The notes under the pieces are model-generated. The model saw only the letters and a list, made by a program, of their open reading frames with translations. It ran no database searches and had not been told where the DNA came from. Shown here in pieces: positions 1-8,691 of a stretch of 64,000 nt of DNA. A program made the position numbers and the translations under genes. Source of the DNA: Vibrio maritimus (GTDB lineage: Bacteria > Pseudomonadota > Gammaproteobacteria > Enterobacterales > Vibrionaceae); contig NZ_CP090438.1 in NCBI RefSeq assembly GCF_021441885.1, positions 930,001 through 994,000 on the forward strand, in the 5' to 3' direction. The number at the start of each line of letters is the position of its first letter. The stretch's first letter is position 1.

Positions 1-193
1 GCCAAGTCTTCTTGTTGGCTTAATCGTTGCAGTTTTCCAAGCGGCAACGTCGATCAACGAACAGACATTGAGCTTCTTACCTAGGCTTATTGTGACTATT
101 TTGGCATTGATGGCTTTTGCCCATTGGGGAACTCAGATGATGATGGAATTCTTCTATGAGATCATCGAAAGGCTTCCTCAGGTGCTCTGGTAA
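1..193 (+). CDS. fliQ: Flagellar export apparatus protein FliQ (3' part only)
   Basis: The reading frame from base 2 gives 63 residues ending in TAA at 191-193; the 5' part lies outside the window. The visible part begins with a hydrophobic stretch, continues with QAATSINEQTLSF, then has a second hydrophobic helix and ends in EIIERLPQVLW. The QA-T-INE-TL signature between two membrane helices is typical of FliQ, a small inner-membrane component of the flagellar type III export gate that assembles with FliP and FliR. fliR starts 5 bases downstream, the standard fliPQR-flhB order, so the two are probably co-transcribed and translationally close. The identification rests on about two thirds of a roughly 90-residue protein plus its context. 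Confidence 0.93.
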   Translation, partial: PSLLVGLIVAVFQAATSINEQTLSFLPRLIVTILALMAFAHWGTQMMMEFFYEIIERLPQVLW

Positions 194-198
194 CGAGC

Positions 199-981
199 AT
201 GGAATATCCAGCGAGTGATGTACTCGATTGGCTAGCCAACTTCTTTTGGCCATACGTGCGTATCTCCGCCATGCTCATGGTGATGTCAGTCACTGGGGCT
301 AACTTTGTTTCACCAAGAATTCGTTTGTTCTTGGGGCTCGCGCTCACCCTTGCAGTATCACCATCTATCCCTGCTATCCCACAAACTATCGAGCTTCTCT
401 CTTTCGAAGGCTTTCTGACGGTTGCTGAGCAAATCTTGATTGGCACGGCGATGGGTATGGTGACCGTTTTCATGGTTCAGACTTTTGTTATGCTCGGTCA
501 GATCTTGGGTATGCAGTCGAGTTTGGGTTTTGCGTCCATGGTAGACCCTGCCAATGGACAAAATACACCGGTACTCGGCCAGTTATTTTTGTTTCTTACG
601 ACCATGTTCTTTTTGGCGACGGATGGTCACTTAAAAATGATTCAGCTAGTGGTGATGAGCTTCAAAACCTTGCCCGTTGGCACTGGGCATCTGTCTGCGA
701 CGGACTTTCGAGAGATGGCAGGCTGGCTAGGAATCATGTTTCAAACCGCGCTTAGTATGGCATTGGCCGGAATCATTGCGCTGCTAACGGTTAACCTATC
801 GTTTGGTGTGATGACGCGTGCTGCACCTCAACTTAACATCTTCTCACTCGGCTTCGCGTTTGCACTGCTGATTGGTTTGATGATCTGTTGGTACATCATT
901 GCGGGTTTATACAGTCATTACCAGTTGTACTGGTTAGAAGTGGAAGGTCAGGTGTGTCGCTTGATCGACCTAGTGTGTTAA
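199..981 (+). CDS. fliR: Flagellar export apparatus protein FliR
   Basis: A 260-residue, very hydrophobic protein with about six membrane segments, the normal FliR length. FliR joins FliP and FliQ in the core gate of the flagellar type III secretion system in the inner membrane. Recognisable stretches are PRIRLFLGLALTLAVSP near residue 35, GQILGMQSSLGFASMVDP near 100 and RAAPQLNIFSLGF near 210. The ATG at 199 follows the fliQ stop by 5 bases, and flhB follows 13 bases after the FliR stop. The next ribosome-binding site, AAGGGAGG, begins inside the FliR stop region. This tight packing indicates one export operon. Confidence 0.97.
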   Translation: MEYPASDVLDWLANFFWPYVRISAMLMVMSVTGANFVSPRIRLFLGLALTLAVSPSIPAIPQTIELLSFEGFLTVAEQILIGTAMGMVTVFMVQTFVMLGQILGMQSSLGFASMVDPANGQNTPVLGQLFLFLTTMFFLATDGHLKMIQLVVMSFKTLPVGTGHLSATDFREMAGWLGIMFQTALSMALAGIIALLTVNLSFGVMTRAAPQLNIFSLGFAFALLIGLMICWYIIAGLYSHYQLYWLEVEGQVCRLIDLVC

Positions 982-994
982 GGGAGGTCTGACG

Positions 995-2125
995 ATGGCA
1001 GAATCAGACGGCCAAGAGCGTACCGAAGACGCCACCCCCCAGCGGCTTAAACAAGCTCGCGAAAAGGGGCAGGTGGCGCGCTCTAAAGAACTGGCTTCAG
1101 TATCGGTACTGATTGTCGGGGCATTATCACTCATGATGTTTGGTGAGGGGCTTGCTCGTGCGCTGTTTGGCTCCATGTCTCGCTTGTTTACCCTGACGCG
1201 GGAAGAAATCTATGACCCCACCAAGTTGTTTGACGTCGTGCTAGGAGCACTGTCGAGCTTGCTGCTGCCACTCGCTATTATTTTGTTTGTGCTATTCGTG
1301 GCCGCTCTTATCGGTGCCGCTGGTGTTGGTGGTATCAGTTTTTCTGCTGAAGCGGCGATGCCAAAGATGTCTAAGATGAATCCGCTCAGTGGCTTAAAGC
1401 GTATGCTCGGCATGCAAAGCTGGGTTGAGCTGATTAAGTCGATACTTAAGGTTGCGTTAGTAGCAGGCATGGCTTTTTATTTGGTAAATGCCTCACGAGC
1501 GGATTTGTTTCAATTGAGTATGGAGGTGTTCCCACAGAATATCTTCCATGCACTCGATATCTTGTTGAACTTCATACTGCTTATCAGCACCACTCTACTC
1601 ATTGTAGTGGCCATCGATATTCCATTTCAGATCTGGCAGCACGCCAACCAGCTAAAAATGACCAAGCAAGAGGTCAAAGACGAGTTTAAAGACACCGAGG
1701 GTAAGCCCGAGGTGAAAGGCCGCATTCGTATGTTGCAGCGCGAGGCAGCACAGCGCCGAATGATGGCAGAGGTACCGCAAGCTGACGTTATTATTACCAA
1801 CCCAGAGCATTTCTCCGTAGCACTGAGATATAAACAAGGACAGGACAAAGCACCGGTCGTGGTTGCTAAAGGTGTCGACCATATGGCGCTGAAAATCCGA
1901 GAAGTAGCGCGTGAACACAACATCTATGTCATTCCTTCGCCGCCGCTTGCTCGTTCGCTATACCATACGACTGAGCTTGAACAAGAGATCCCAGACGGTC
2001 TGTTTGCTGCCGTGGCACAGATTCTGGCGTATGTGTTCCAGCTCAAGCAATACCGTAAAAAGGGTGGTCAAAGACCAACGCTGCAAAACGAGCAGATCAC
2101 TATCCCGAAAGATATGCGTTACTAG
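995..2125 (+). CDS. flhB: Flagellar export switch protein FlhB
   Basis: A 376-residue inner-membrane protein that switches export specificity from rod/hook to filament substrates. The N-terminus (QERTEDATPQRLKQAREKGQVARS) is the classic FlhB start, followed by four membrane helices within about residues 35-215 and a cytoplasmic domain. The self-cleavage loop reads N269-P270-E271-H272, where the usual motif is NPTH: the Asn and Pro flanking the scissile bond are kept, but Thr is replaced by Glu. The following text (FSVALRY, KGVDHMALKIREVA) is normal. A strong Shine-Dalgarno sequence (AAGGGAGG) precedes the ATG. It closes the fliQRflhB group; flhA begins 82 bases later from what looks like its own promoter. 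Confidence 0.97.
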   Translation: MAESDGQERTEDATPQRLKQAREKGQVARSKELASVSVLIVGALSLMMFGEGLARALFGSMSRLFTLTREEIYDPTKLFDVVLGALSSLLLPLAIILFVLFVAALIGAAGVGGISFSAEAAMPKMSKMNPLSGLKRMLGMQSWVELIKSILKVALVAGMAFYLVNASRADLFQLSMEVFPQNIFHALDILLNFILLISTTLLIVVAIDIPFQIWQHANQLKMTKQEVKDEFKDTEGKPEVKGRIRMLQREAAQRRMMAEVPQADVIITNPEHFSVALRYKQGQDKAPVVVAKGVDHMALKIREVAREHNIYVIPSPPLARSLYHTTELEQEIPDGLFAAVAQILAYVFQLKQYRKKGGQRPTLQNEQITIPKDMRY

Positions 2126-2152
2126 TGGTGTCAAAAAATTGGCATGTTTTGA

Positions 2153-2168
2153 TGGCGTAAATCTTGCA
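2153..2168 (+). promoter_or_regulatory. Candidate sigma-54 promoter of the flhA operon
   Basis: TGGCGTAAATCTTGCA in the flhB-flhA gap has GG (2154-2155) and GC (2166-2167) separated by exactly 10 bases, and matches the TGGCAC-N5-TTGCA consensus except at two -24 positions. A start near 2179 would leave a leader of about 30 bases before flhA. In Vibrio, flhA-operon transcription is known to need RpoN with the activator FlrC, which fits. No FlrC site was identified. Confidence 0.6.
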
Positions 2169-2207
2169 GTATGTGTCTATTAGAGAAATAACCCGCGTCT
2201 CGAAGGA

Positions 2208-4343
2208 TTGACCGAGACCAGCAGTGATGTAGTAGTAATGAAATTGACGTTACCTTTTGCCGATAAGTTGCCGACAATTCCTCGTCGTGCCTTGCCTGCT
2301 ATCGGCGCACCAGTCATGGTCCTTGCCGCGCTTGCGATGATCGTCTTGCCGATCCCAGCGATTCTACTTGACCTATTCTTTACCTTTAACATCGCGTTAG
2401 CGATGGTGGTACTGCTGGTGTCTGTCTACACACGTCGTCCACTCGACTTTGCTGCATTCCCGACGGTACTCCTTATCGCAACACTATTGCGCCTTGCGCT
2501 AAACGTCGCTTCTACTCGTGTGGTTTTACTTTATGGTCACGAAGGGGGAAGCGCAGCAGGTAACGTGATTGAAGCGTTTGGTAACGTCGTGATTGGCGGC
2601 AACTATGCGGTCGGTCTGGTGGTGTTTATGATCTTGATGATCATTAACTTCATGGTCGTAACCAAAGGTGCAGGACGTATTTCTGAAGTTAGTGCTCGCT
2701 TTACGCTAGACGCATTGCCAGGTAAGCAGATGGCGATTGATGCCGACTTGAACGCCGGTTTGATTGACCAAGACCAAGCAAGGTTGCGCCGTTTTGAAGT
2801 GACGAAAGAAGCGGACTTCTACGGTTCAATGGATGGTGCTTCAAAATTCGTAAAGGGCGATGCCATTGCCGGTATTCTAATCCTGTTCCTCAACATTGTG
2901 GGCGGATTAAGCATTGGTATGATGCAATACGGATTGGGCTTTTCTGAAGCACTACAAATCTACACGCTCCTGACTATTGGTGATGGTCTGGTTGCTCAAA
3001 TACCATCGCTACTGCTTTCTATCGCGGCAGCGATTATGGTAACCCGTCAAAATACTGACGAGGATATGGGGCAGCAGGTGGTATTTCAGCTCTTTGACAA
3101 CCCTAAAGCGCTCACCATTACTGCAGGTATCCTATTTGTCATGGGTATTGTCCCTGGCATGCCACACTTCGCCTTCTTATTACTGGCTGCGCTTGCAGGA
3201 GGCGGTGCTTACTGGATGCACCGCAAGCAGAAAGTCAAAGAAGAAACCAAGAACCTACCGGCTGAAGCTGGCGGCAACAGCAACGACCCAGCTGCACCAC
3301 CGAAAGAGCTATCTTGGGATGACGTACACCCGGTTGACGTCATTGGCTTAGAGGTTGGCTATCGATTGATCCCGCTGGTCGACAAAGACCAAGGTGGCGA
3401 ACTGCTTGAGCGCGTTAAAGGCGTACGTAAGAAACTGTCTCAGGACTTTGGTTTCCTTATCCCAGCCGTCCATATTCGCGATAACCTTGAGCTTACGCCT
3501 AACTCCTACCGCATTACCTTGATGGGAGTGGCCGTAGGCGAGGCTGAGATTCGTCCGGATCAAGAGCTAGCGATTAACCCTGGCCAAGTCTACGGTTTGA
3601 TTGACGGGGAGCAAACCATTGACCCTGCATTCGGACTCGAGGCGGTATGGATTCAAGAAGCGCAGCGTGAGCACGCACAAGCGCTCGGGTATACCGTCGT
3701 AGACTCTTCGACTGTACTCGCTACGCATCTAAGCCAATTGCTGACCAACAACGCTGCACAGCTACTAGGACACGAAGAAGTCCAGAACCTTCTGGAAATG
3801 TTGGGACGCAGCGCTCCGAAGCTGGTGGAAGATTTTGTCCCAGAGCAGTTGCCATTGGGTACGGTTGTGAAAGTGCTGCAGAACCTGCTGCATGAGGCAA
3901 TTCCAATCCGTGATGTGCGTACTATCGTCCAAACTTTGGCGGAATACTCTGGTAAGAGTCAAGAACCTGACGTATTGACGGCAGCGGTTCGAATCGCCCT
4001 GAAACGCTTGATTGTTCAGGAAATCAACGGCATAGAACCAGAACTGCCGGTGATTACTTTGATACCTGAACTGGAACAAATATTGCATCAAACAATGCAA
4101 GCATCTGGCGGGGAATCCGCTGGCATTGAACCTGGATTAGCCGAACGACTTCAAGCTTCGCTGACTCAAGCGACTCAAGAGCAAGAGCTAAAAGGAGAGG
4201 CAGCTGTGCTGCTGACATCAGGGGTGTTGCGTTCGACACTGGCTAAGTTTGTGAAAAACACCATTCCGAACTTGCGAGTCTTGTCTTACCAAGAAATCCC
4301 TGATGAGAAACAGATTAGAATCGTACAGGCGGTAGGCAACTAA
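2208..4343 (+). CDS. flhA: Flagellar export gate protein FlhA
   Basis: About 700 residues. The N-terminal half carries eight membrane segments, including RPLDFAAFPTVLLIATLLRL and the cytoplasmic FHIPEP-type loop region with SEVSARFTLDALPGKQMAIDADLNAGLI. The C-terminal half is the soluble nonameric ring domain that docks export chaperones. FlhA is the major gate subunit of the flagellar export apparatus. The longest frame starts with TTG at 2208, with GAAGGA directly against it, which is too close for ideal initiation. The in-frame ATG at 2238 gives the familiar MKLTLPFADKLP start but has no clear Shine-Dalgarno sequence. Residues 1-10 of the longer form are therefore uncertain. It heads the flhA-flhF-flhG-fliA run. 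Confidence 0.97.
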   Translation: MTETSSDVVVMKLTLPFADKLPTIPRRALPAIGAPVMVLAALAMIVLPIPAILLDLFFTFNIALAMVVLLVSVYTRRPLDFAAFPTVLLIATLLRLALNVASTRVVLLYGHEGGSAAGNVIEAFGNVVIGGNYAVGLVVFMILMIINFMVVTKGAGRISEVSARFTLDALPGKQMAIDADLNAGLIDQDQARLRRFEVTKEADFYGSMDGASKFVKGDAIAGILILFLNIVGGLSIGMMQYGLGFSEALQIYTLLTIGDGLVAQIPSLLLSIAAAIMVTRQNTDEDMGQQVVFQLFDNPKALTITAGILFVMGIVPGMPHFAFLLLAALAGGGAYWMHRKQKVKEETKNLPAEAGGNSNDPAAPPKELSWDDVHPVDVIGLEVGYRLIPLVDKDQGGELLERVKGVRKKLSQDFGFLIPAVHIRDNLELTPNSYRITLMGVAVGEAEIRPDQELAINPGQVYGLIDGEQTIDPAFGLEAVWIQEAQREHAQALGYTVVDSSTVLATHLSQLLTNNAAQLLGHEEVQNLLEMLGRSAPKLVEDFVPEQLPLGTVVKVLQNLLHEAIPIRDVRTIVQTLAEYSGKSQEPDVLTAAVRIALKRLIVQEINGIEPELPVITLIPELEQILHQTMQASGGESAGIEPGLAERLQASLTQATQEQELKGEAAVLLTSGVLRSTLAKFVKNTIPNLRVLSYQEIPDEKQIRIVQAVGN

Positions 4344-4391
4344 CCATTAAGGTTGTCATAATAACGTTTGTACATTGAATGGATGTAACAC

Positions 4392-5897
4392 TTGAAAATT
4401 AAACGATTTTTCGCCAGAGACATGAGGCAAGCTCTGCTCCAAGTTAAAGAAGAACTTGGCGCAGATGCGGTGATTATGTCGAACAAAAAAGTGGCGGGCG
4501 GCGTAGAAATCGTTGCTGCTATTGATGGTGATACTGCGCAGCCAGAACATCGTCAAATGGGCAGTAATGCACTGGCTGCGCCAAGTCGCACAGCTACGTC
4601 GGGTTATGGACGTGATCTCAAAGAAGACGTGGTAAACCTGCAGCAAAAAAGCGCAGCCTCTACCCCTTCGATGACCGATCGTTTTGCCAATATGCTAAAA
4701 AGCTACCGTGGCAACGAACCCGCGGAGCAAGTTAAGCCTAAAGCAACCCCACCGGATTCACTTTCCGCGCTTTTGGAGCGTCAGTCCGAACGTGCTAAAG
4801 CGGTGAGCGATGGTTATCAAAACAGTGACCGCCTGCAATACTCTCAGCAGAACAGAACCGAGCAGCCTTTTCGTGACCGCCAAGACAATGGACGTCCATC
4901 TTACCGTTCAGACGAGTCGTACGTGGATAATGCGAGAGAAGTGCGTCGTCCCTCGGGGCAGCGCGATGGTAAGTTTGGTGAAGAGTTAGAAGCGATGAAA
5001 GAGGATATGTCCTCAATTCGTCGCTTGTTGGAGCATCAAGTCTCGGGGCTTATGTGGCAAGAAGTAGAGCGTCGTGAGCCACTGCGTGCCATGTTGATTA
5101 AGCGCCTCGAACGAATGGGTATTTCACCAGAGCTTTCAGACCAGCTGGCCTGCTATATTCCAGAGGACACACCGCCACAAAAGGCGTGGAAAGCACTGCT
5201 ATCTCTGGTCTCTGACCAAATCGTTATTAGTAAGCAAGACATTTTGCGTCAAGGGGGCATTGTCGCTCTACTTGGCCCGACTGGTGTGGGCAAAACCACG
5301 ACAGTCGCTAAATTAGCGGCTCGTGCGGCAATGGAGTATGGCTCTGATAACGTCGCACTGGTCACTACTGACACCTATCGTATAGGTGCTCACGAGCAAC
5401 TTTCGATTTATGGCCGAATTATGGGCTGCCCTGTGAGAGTGGCTAAAGATTCTGAAGAACTTGCCGATGTACTATATCAGTTGAGAAATCGACGTTTGGT
5501 TTTGATCGATACAGCCGGCATGGGACAACGTGATGTCCGTCTTTCAGAGCAACTTGATACTCTCATGCAGGAAAGCGGCGAAATTATCCATAGTTATCTT
5601 GTTCTCCCAGCTACGGCTCAGAGGCAAGTATTACAAGAGACCTTGGATCATTTCAGAAGAATCCCGCTTTCAGGTTGCATAATGACCAAGTTGGATGAGT
5701 CGCTCAGCCTAGGTGAGTTTATTAGCGTCGTTGTACAAAATGCACTGCCGGTTACCTACATCGCAAATGGTCAGCGTGTACCGGAAGACATAGTGATCGC
5801 GCAGCCAAAATATATGGTCGCGAAAGCCAACGAATTATTAGAGAAGTCGACAGAGAATGAACCTCACTTCTGGAACAGTGATATGGAGGGGGTTTAG
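4392..5897 (+). CDS. flhF: Flagellar placement GTPase FlhF
   Basis: A 501-residue SRP-family GTPase that marks the cell pole for flagellar assembly. The N-terminus (MKIKRFFARDMRQALLQVKEELGADAVIMSNK) is the conserved B-domain start; residues 60-210 are low-complexity and polar. The C-terminal NG domain has GPTGVGKT at residues 295-302, the DTAGMGQRD switch and the TKLDE specificity motif. The start is a TTG at 4392, the only one that gives the conserved N-terminus. The stop codon abuts the flhG ATG, so FlhF and its antagonist FlhG are probably made in coordination. Confidence 0.97.
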   Translation: MKIKRFFARDMRQALLQVKEELGADAVIMSNKKVAGGVEIVAAIDGDTAQPEHRQMGSNALAAPSRTATSGYGRDLKEDVVNLQQKSAASTPSMTDRFANMLKSYRGNEPAEQVKPKATPPDSLSALLERQSERAKAVSDGYQNSDRLQYSQQNRTEQPFRDRQDNGRPSYRSDESYVDNAREVRRPSGQRDGKFGEELEAMKEDMSSIRRLLEHQVSGLMWQEVERREPLRAMLIKRLERMGISPELSDQLACYIPEDTPPQKAWKALLSLVSDQIVISKQDILRQGGIVALLGPTGVGKTTTVAKLAARAAMEYGSDNVALVTTDTYRIGAHEQLSIYGRIMGCPVRVAKDSEELADVLYQLRNRRLVLIDTAGMGQRDVRLSEQLDTLMQESGEIIHSYLVLPATAQRQVLQETLDHFRRIPLSGCIMTKLDESLSLGEFISVVVQNALPVTYIANGQRVPEDIVIAQPKYMVAKANELLEKSTENEPHFWNSDMEGV

Positions 5898-6797
5898 ATG
5901 CAAGCGAAAATGACGAATAACATGATACATGATCAGGCCAGTGGCCTTAGACGTTTGACTAAACCTACTTTGACTAAAGTCATTTCTGTCACTGGTGGTA
6001 AAGGCGGTGTTGGTAAATCCAATGTCACGCTTGGTCTCGCAATTTGTATGGCTCGCCAAGGTAAAAAAGTCATGGTACTTGATGCTGACCTTGGTCTTGC
6101 TAACGTTGACGTTATGCTCGGTATTCGACCGAAGAAAAACCTAGGCCATGTCCTAGCTGGAGAGTGTGAGCTTAAAGACGCCATTGTGGAAGGTCCTCAT
6201 GGTATTAAGATCATCCCGGCAACCTCTGGTACTCAAAGCATGACCGAACTGAGTCATGCCCAGCACATGGGACTCATTCGCGCCTTTGGCAGCCTTGAAG
6301 AAGAGATGGACGTTCTGTTGGTTGATACCGCAGCGGGCATTTCTGATATGGTGGTGAGCTTTTCTCGTGCCGCGCAAGATGTTGTTGTTGTGGTGTGTGA
6401 TGAACCGACGTCGATTACTGATGCCTATGCATTGATTAAACTCTTGAGCCGTGAGCACCAAGTTCAACGGTTTAAAGTCGTTGCAAACATGGTCCGCAGC
6501 TATCGCGAAGGTCGAGAATTGTTTACAAAATTGACATTAGTCACAGAACGATTCTTGAATGTGAGTCTTGAGTTAGTCGCTTGCATTCCATTAGATGATA
6601 AAGTGCGACAAGCAGTGAAAAGACAGAAGATCGTGGTTGATGCATTCCCGCGCTCTCCAGCGGCGCTGGCACTAAGTTCATTGGCGAATAAAGCCCTGAT
6701 GTGGCCGATTCCAAAAGTGCCGAGTGGTCACTTGGAATTCTTCGTCGAGAGACTTCTCAACAGAACAGAAGCACTAGAGGAACCGTTTGGTGAATAA
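5898..6797 (+). CDS. flhG: Flagellar number regulator, MinD-type ATPase FlhG (FleN)
   Basis: A 299-residue ParA/MinD-family ATPase with the deviant Walker A sequence GGKGGVGKS at residues 33-41 and the Walker B-like VLLVDTAAGI. An N-terminal HDQASGLRRL segment matches the DQAxxLR activation motif by which FlhG stimulates FlhF. In polar flagellates FlhG keeps flagellar number at one, partly by acting on the master regulator (FlrA/FleQ). The ATG at 5898 follows the flhF TAG with no gap and is served by a strong GGAGGGGG inside the flhF end. The 3' end overlaps the fliA start. No missing catalytic residue was noted. Confidence 0.96.
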   Translation: MQAKMTNNMIHDQASGLRRLTKPTLTKVISVTGGKGGVGKSNVTLGLAICMARQGKKVMVLDADLGLANVDVMLGIRPKKNLGHVLAGECELKDAIVEGPHGIKIIPATSGTQSMTELSHAQHMGLIRAFGSLEEEMDVLLVDTAAGISDMVVSFSRAAQDVVVVVCDEPTSITDAYALIKLLSREHQVQRFKVVANMVRSYREGRELFTKLTLVTERFLNVSLELVACIPLDDKVRQAVKRQKIVVDAFPRSPAALALSSLANKALMWPIPKVPSGHLEFFVERLLNRTEALEEPFGE

Positions 6798-7521
6798 AGC
6801 TTTGACCTATGACCAGCATGCCAATTTGAGTGGTCAGCAAGCTTTCTTGGAGAAATACTCAGTATTGGTGAAACGTATCGCTCACCATTTAATTGGGCGT
6901 TTGCCACCAAACGTGTTGGTTGAAGACCTAATTCAAGCTGGAATGATCGGCTTGATAGAGGCTCAAAAAAATTATGACGGTAGCAAAGGTGCAAGCTTTG
7001 AGACCTATGCCGGCATTCGCATCCGAGGTGCAATGCTGGATGATATTCGTCGCGGCGACTGGGTACCTCGTTCGGTACACAAACACAGTCGTGATATTTC
7101 GCAGGCTATTTCGGCGTTAGAAGTAGAACTCAATCGAGACCCTACTGATGTAGAAGTAGCCAACCATTTGGGAATGGGGTTAGCTCAATACCACAAAGCA
7201 CTTGCAGACATTAACTGCTCTAGACTGGTTGGTATTGAAGACCTTGGCGTTTCTGAAGACTCTGTATCTGTAGCAGATGAAGAGGACAATTCGCCATTTC
7301 AGGGTGTCGCAGATGATGCGTTCCGCGAAGCGTTAATAGAATCAATAAAATCGCTCCCAGAGCGTGAAGCATTAACGTTATCCCTGTATTATGACGAAGA
7401 GTTAAATTTGAAGGAGATAGGTGAAGTTTTGGGCGTCAGCGAATCGCGCGTTAGCCAAATTCTGAGTCAATCTATGCAGCGTCTTCGAACCAAGCTTAGC
7501 GCTTGGACAGATAATAATTAA
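6790..7521 (+). CDS. fliA: Flagellar sigma factor FliA (sigma-28)
   Basis: A 243-residue sigma-70-family factor for late flagellar and chemotaxis genes. Region 2 (FETYAGIRIRGAMLDDIRRGDWVPRS) is diagnostic for FliA; region 3 and region 4 (LPEREALTLSLYYDEELNLKEIGEVLGVSESRVSQI) follow. I chose the GTG at 6790 because AGGAA at 6778-6782 is at a good distance and the product then starts MNKALTYDQ; a TTG at 6787 adds one residue. The gene overlaps the flhG stop by 8 bases, suggesting translational coupling. cheY follows after a short gap, so the sigma factor and the chemotaxis genes it supports are adjacent. Confidence 0.96.
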   Translation: MNKALTYDQHANLSGQQAFLEKYSVLVKRIAHHLIGRLPPNVLVEDLIQAGMIGLIEAQKNYDGSKGASFETYAGIRIRGAMLDDIRRGDWVPRSVHKHSRDISQAISALEVELNRDPTDVEVANHLGMGLAQYHKALADINCSRLVGIEDLGVSEDSVSVADEEDNSPFQGVADDAFREALIESIKSLPEREALTLSLYYDEELNLKEIGEVLGVSESRVSQILSQSMQRLRTKLSAWTDNN

Positions 7522-7554
7522 TAAACACTGATCTTGCTTTCAGTGGAGGCAATT

Positions 7555-7935
7555 TTGAATAAAAACATGAAAATCTTGATTGTTGACGATTTTTCAACAA
7601 TGCGACGTATCGTCAAAAACCTATTGCGCGACTTGGGCTTTAGCAACACGCTGGAAGCCGATGATGGTTTGACGGCATTACCTATGCTCAAGAAAGGCGA
7701 TTTTGACTTTGTAGTAACTGACTGGAACATGCCAGGTATGCAAGGTATCGACCTTCTGCGCCATATTCGTGCGGATGAAGAGCTCAAGCACCTTCCAGTG
7801 CTGATGATCACTGCTGAAGCAAAGCGTGAGCAGATCATCGAAGCAGCGCAAGCTGGTGTAAACGGTTATATCGTTAAGCCATTTACCGCTGCAACATTAA
7901 AAGAAAAACTAGATAAAATTTTTGAGCGTTTATAA
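7555..7935 (+). CDS. cheY: Chemotaxis response regulator CheY
   Basis: A single receiver domain of about 127 residues that carries the phosphoryl signal from CheA to the flagellar switch. It has the DD pair in ILIVDDFST, the phospho-acceptor Asp in VVTDWNMPGMQG, the conserved Thr in LMITAEA and the Lys in IVKPFTAATL. The start is ambiguous. The TTG at 7555 has GGAGG 5 bases upstream and is preferred; a GTG at 7543 would add VEAI-, and an ATG at 7567 would remove four residues. It is followed 31 bases later by cheZ, which encodes its phosphatase. Confidence 0.95.
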   Translation: MNKNMKILIVDDFSTMRRIVKNLLRDLGFSNTLEADDGLTALPMLKKGDFDFVVTDWNMPGMQGIDLLRHIRADEELKHLPVLMITAEAKREQIIEAAQAGVNGYIVKPFTAATLKEKLDKIFERL

Positions 7936-7966
7936 GACGCCATAAATAGCAGACGGCTATATCAGA

Positions 7967-8683
7967 ATGATTTCATTGGAACAAGCTAAGCAGCTTGTTG
8001 ACTTGTTGGAACAAGACAAGCAGCAGGAAGCAAATGAGCTAGTCATGATGATCCAAGGTGGCAGCGAGAGTAAAGTGCTGCAAGAGGTCGGTGCGTTAAC
8101 ACGAGACCTCCATGATGCTTTAACGGAATTTAGCTACGACACGCGTCTTAACGAGATTGCGAACGACGAAATCCCAGAAGCACGTGACCGCCTTGAGTAT
8201 GTCATCAATAAAACCGAAGTATCAGCGAATACCACTATGGATGCGGTAGAACGCTGTTTGCCTATGGCAGACAGCCTGCATGAGTGCCTTACTCAAGTGC
8301 GCCCACAGTGGAATGAGTTGATGCATGGCAGGCTCGAGCTACAGCAATTTAAAGACCTGTGTCATCGCATTGATGACTTGCTAAGTCAGGTGGAAGGCGA
8401 CAGTACCGAACTGCGCACTCAGCTCACCAATATCCTTATGGCACAGGACTTTCAAGACCTTACTGGACAAATCATTCGTCGCGTTATCACCTTGGTAAGC
8501 GAAGTGGAAACGAGACTTGTGGAAATCTTGAAAGTGTTCAGTGACGAACAACAACCAACAACTACAAAACCAAAGCAAACGATCTCTGGCGTTGAAGGAC
8601 CAATCATCAATCCTCATGAGCGTGATGATGCCGTTGCTTCGCAAGATGAAGTGGATGACTTACTCTCCAGTCTTGGGTTTTAG
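7967..8683 (+). CDS. cheZ: CheY phosphatase CheZ
   Basis: 238 residues. CheZ is a mostly helical dimer that dephosphorylates CheY-P. The catalytic segment MAQDFQDLTGQIIRR places Asp164 and Gln168 at the positions of the E. coli catalytic pair. The extreme C-terminus SQDEVDDLLSSLGF is the tethered CheY-binding helix. The region between the four-helix bundle and that helix (about 190-222) is a flexible Thr/Lys/Pro-rich linker. The ATG at 7967 gives the family-like MISLEQAKQLVDLL start. It sits between cheY and cheA; the cheA Shine-Dalgarno sequence overlaps its stop codon. Confidence 0.95.
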   Translation: MISLEQAKQLVDLLEQDKQQEANELVMMIQGGSESKVLQEVGALTRDLHDALTEFSYDTRLNEIANDEIPEARDRLEYVINKTEVSANTTMDAVERCLPMADSLHECLTQVRPQWNELMHGRLELQQFKDLCHRIDDLLSQVEGDSTELRTQLTNILMAQDFQDLTGQIIRRVITLVSEVETRLVEILKVFSDEQQPTTTKPKQTISGVEGPIINPHERDDAVASQDEVDDLLSSLGF

Positions 8684-8691
8684 GGGTGACT

